8,282 nt of DNA from Candidatus Zixiibacteriota bacterium (GTDB lineage Bacteria; Zixibacteria; MSB-5A5; GN15; FEB-12). Of this stretch, positions 6,875 to 8,282 are shown one piece after another (the stretch's first letter is position 1; each line of letters begins with the position of its first letter). Location: positions 1 to 8,282 of the forward strand of contig QNAG01000114.1 of NCBI GenBank assembly GCA_003641415.1, in the 5' to 3' direction. The position numbers and the translations under genes were made by a program. The notes beneath the pieces were generated by a model. It ran no database searches and was not told the DNA's origin. It saw only the letters and a program-made list of their open reading frames with translations.

Positions 6875-7138
6875 GTACTGCTGTCGAAACTGAATACAGT
6901 TCCAACCTACTCCCTACTAAGTAACTTCAACTCTTCACTTAAAAGACGGTATCTACTCCTGCTCAAAGGGAAAGTAAAAAATGTCAGTTGTTTGGCTGAT
7001 ACCGAAGAATATCTGCCTGATCTGGTGAAAAAACTAATACAAAGAAGCCTGCTAACAGGCATGATTGGGGACAGAGGGGGAAGTCCCAAACCATGGAAAT
7101 CCATCAGCAGACTTCGTAATTCCCAAACGATATATTAA
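6875..7138 (+). pseudogene. Orphan 87-codon open frame, possible gene remnant
   Basis: An open frame runs from just after an upstream TAA (6872-6874) to TAA at 7136-7138, with no ATG until late. The middle looks protein-like (LADTEEYLPDLVKKLIQRSL), predicting an amphipathic helix, and a basic C-terminus follows (KPWKSISRL). I recognise no family. It directly follows the peptidase terminator and has no ribosome site or promoter of its own, so a fragment of a lost gene is more likely than a functional one. The 65-codon minus-strand frame at 6907-7104 is rich in Ser, Leu and Arg and is probably its antisense shadow. Chance openness is not excluded. Confidence 0.25.
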
Positions 7139-7180
7139 TATTATAAGATGCAGCTCCTGATTTGTCAATCACTTAGGTGC

Positions 7181-7209
7181 TTGCCTTTTGATGATTTTTT
7201 TGCTATATT
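7181..7209 (+). promoter_or_regulatory. Promoter of the KamA-family gene
   Basis: TTGCCT (7181-7186), a 17-base spacer with a T-run, and TATATT (7204-7209) form a good sigma70-type promoter. Transcription should begin near 7216, giving a leader of about 177 bases. The -10 context GCTATATT matches that of the peptidase promoter. Confidence 0.65.
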
Positions 7210-7213
7210 ATAA

Positions 7214-7396
7214 ATGCTCGTATGGCAATTCGCTTTGCACAGCCCGATTGTCGAGAGGAACTCGTGTCGGGATTCATGCCGGCTTATTGATTCATCATTA
7301 GATTTCGCACTCTTAAAGACCGGCTTTTTAGCTTCACTGGGGAAAAGAGAGCCAGTGCTGCCCAAAGCGACGCCGAGAAAGGAGGCTCAGCTATGA
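7214..7396 (+). other. Possible upstream ORF overlapping the KamA-family start
   Basis: A 60-codon frame starts with ATG at 7214, at or just before the predicted transcription start, and ends with TGA at 7394-7396. It shares ATGA with the start codon of the radical SAM gene, the geometry used for translational coupling. It has no ribosome site and the ATG is only 4 bases after the -10 element, which argues against translation from that codon. The product is not recognisable. It may be chance or a leader ORF started elsewhere. Confidence 0.2.
7243..7357 (+). promoter_or_regulatory. Structured 5' leader of the KamA-family gene
   Basis: Three pairings can be drawn in the leader. First, CCCGA (7243-7247) with TCGGG (7267-7271), enclosing CGAG (7252-7255) with CTCG (7261-7264). 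Second, GCCGG (7278-7282) with CCGGC (7320-7324), a long-range stem followed at once by TTTTT, which could act as an attenuator. Third, CACTGG (7335-7340) with CCAGTG (7352-7357). I do not recognise a known riboswitch class, including the lysine riboswitch. Confidence 0.4.
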
Positions 7397-8282
7397 GTGC
7401 AATATATAGAGATCGGGTGTCTCGGAGTAGAAAACCCCGTTTTATATCCAATCTTAACCAAATTCCTCATCTGACTGATGAAGAGAAAGCCCGTCTCCAC
7501 GCTGTAATGGAGACTTATGCTTTCCGTGTCAATGACTATTACCTGAAGCTCATTAACTGGTCTGATCCAAATGATCCTATCCGTCGGCTTGTAATCCCGC
7601 ATGAAAGAGAGATGGATAACTGGGGTGATCTGGATGTTTCTCGAGAAAACAAGATTACAGTCAGAAAAGGAATTCAACACAAGTATAAGACTACTGTGTT
7701 GTTATTGGTAACTAAGGCATGCAGTTCTTATTGCCGCTACTGTTTTCGAAAACGCCTTTTTATGAGCGATAGTAACGAATCCGTTTGCGATGTAAATCAG
7801 AGTTTGGATTACATTCGTGATCATCCCGAAGTTGACAATGTTCTGCTTACAGGTGGCGATCCCCTGATGCTGAAAACTTCAAGGCTTGAAAGAATCATTG
7901 GTGAGCTGCGGCAAATCAACCATATCAGGGTAATTCGAATCGGTTCCAAGATACCGGCGTACAATCCGTTTAGAATACTCAACGACGATTCTCTGTTGGA
8001 TATGCTGAAAAAGTATTCCCTACCCGATAGACGCATCTATTTGATGTGCCACTTCGACCATCCCCGAGAATTGACACCAGAAGCCCGCGAAGCAATCAGA
8101 CGAGTGATAGACTGTGGAGTTATCTGCCTTAACCAAAACCCTATTATTCGGGGTATCTCTGATCGTCCCGAGGCGATGGCTGAACTGTGGAATGAGTTGG
8201 CTTACATGGGAGTAGCACAGTACTATGTCTTCCAGGGACGTCCAACAGCCGGTAACATTGCCTATGAGGTGCCAATTGTTGA
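7393..8282 (+). CDS. KamA-family radical SAM protein (lysine 2,3-aminomutase-like), 3'-truncated by the window edge
   Basis: KamA-family aminomutases use a [4Fe-4S] cluster, S-adenosylmethionine and pyridoxal phosphate to move an amino group from carbon 2 to 3 of an amino acid. The first 296 residues are visible. AAAGGAGG (7378-7385), 7 bases before ATG, fixes the start. The radical SAM motif C110-x3-C114-x2-C117 lies in TKACSSYCRYCFRKR, and the SAM-binding TGGDPL is at 153-158. CLNQNPIIRGISDRPE (245-260) matches the LAM segment N-Q-x-x-x-x-x-G-V-N-D. At the substrate-binding strand, where lysine aminomutase has Y-Q-C-D with Asp293, this protein has FQGRPTAGN, placing R283 at that position. 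Its substrate is therefore probably not lysine. The pyridoxal-phosphate lysine and second substrate residue lie beyond the window, so even aminomutase activity is unconfirmed. Confidence 0.88.
   Translation, partial: MSAIYRDRVSRSRKPRFISNLNQIPHLTDEEKARLHAVMETYAFRVNDYYLKLINWSDPNDPIRRLVIPHEREMDNWGDLDVSRENKITVRKGIQHKYKTTVLLLVTKACSSYCRYCFRKRLFMSDSNESVCDVNQSLDYIRDHPEVDNVLLTGGDPLMLKTSRLERIIGELRQINHIRVIRIGSKIPAYNPFRILNDDSLLDMLKKYSLPDRRIYLMCHFDHPRELTPEAREAIRRVIDCGVICLNQNPIIRGISDRPEAMAELWNELAYMGVAQYYVFQGRPTAGNIAYEVPIV

Larger units (their letters stand above)
6851..7392. other. Long spacer between peptidase and radical SAM gene
   Basis: These 542 bases hold no complete gene I can name. From left to right they contain the orphan open frame (6875-7138), a very AT-rich stretch (about 7127-7150), an inverted repeat TGATT-N4-AATCA (7158-7171), a promoter (7181-7209) and a structured leader (about 7216-7392). 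A short five-pair hairpin at 7047-7060 lacks a T-run and is not a terminator. Confidence 0.6.

Noticed and set aside
6971..7028. Short ORF starting at the ATG near 6980
   Set aside because: It encodes only about 15 codons before a stop, and the purine-rich stretch before it is a weak ribosome site. It is too short to support.
7047..7060. Hairpin GCCTG-CTAA-CAGGC as a terminator
   Set aside because: The stem is only five pairs, no T-run follows on either strand, and the peptidase gene already has a strong terminator.
6907..7104. Minus-strand 65-codon frame in the spacer after the peptidase
   Set aside because: Its Ser/Leu/Arg-rich translation lacks a start signal and looks like the shadow of the opposite plus-strand frame, which itself is doubtful.
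7243..7357. Lysine riboswitch upstream of the KamA-family gene
   Set aside because: The gene family made this tempting, but I cannot find the conserved lysine riboswitch core or its multi-helix junction, and the leader is short for it. Only generic stems are visible.

Overview
The window is ordinary bacterial chromosome of moderate GC, with genes on both strands and AT-rich spacers. Several traits suggest the FCB group, possibly a Zixibacteria-like lineage: a large secreted gingipain-type (C25) protein with thrombospondin type 3 calcium repeats and a terminal dockerin-like pair, TTG/TATATT promoters, and a KamA-family radical SAM gene. The phylum is an inference from protein architecture and is not proven by the sequence.

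Layout, left to right. (1) 2-970 (+) is the 3' two thirds of glutamyl-tRNA synthetase, gltX. (2) 1005-1139 (+) is a 44-codon peroxiredoxin N-terminus cut off by a stop before the catalytic cysteine, followed by about 145 bases with no recognisable gene. (3) 1325-2986 (-) is a complete class I hybrid cluster protein (hcp) with all four N-terminal Fe-S cysteines and all eight hybrid-cluster ligands, ending at a clear intrinsic terminator. (4) 3241-3918 (-) is a Crp/Fnr-family regulator with an FNR-type recognition helix (E-T-L-S-R), upstream of hcp on the same strand. (5) 4133-6799 (+) is the secreted C25-like peptidase, divergent from the regulator and ended by its own terminator. (6) 6851-7392 is a long spacer with an orphan 87-codon open frame, a good promoter, and a structured leader containing a short ORF that overlaps the next start by four bases. 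(7) 7393-8282 (+) is a KamA-family radical SAM enzyme that runs off the window.

The regulator and hcp look like an HcpR/Hcp-type nitrosative-stress module. An FNR-type dyad lies just after the regulator stop, upstream of hcp. A second dyad lies in the regulator/peptidase divergent spacer, where it covers the peptidase -35 element and sits near -40 relative to a regulator -10 element. The peptidase may therefore be tied to the same signal, although no experiment or search supports this yet. I see no mobile element, CRISPR array, tRNA or rRNA. The most interesting items are the shared dyad, a basic residue at the substrate-binding position of the KamA-family enzyme, and the unrecognised material around 6875-7392.
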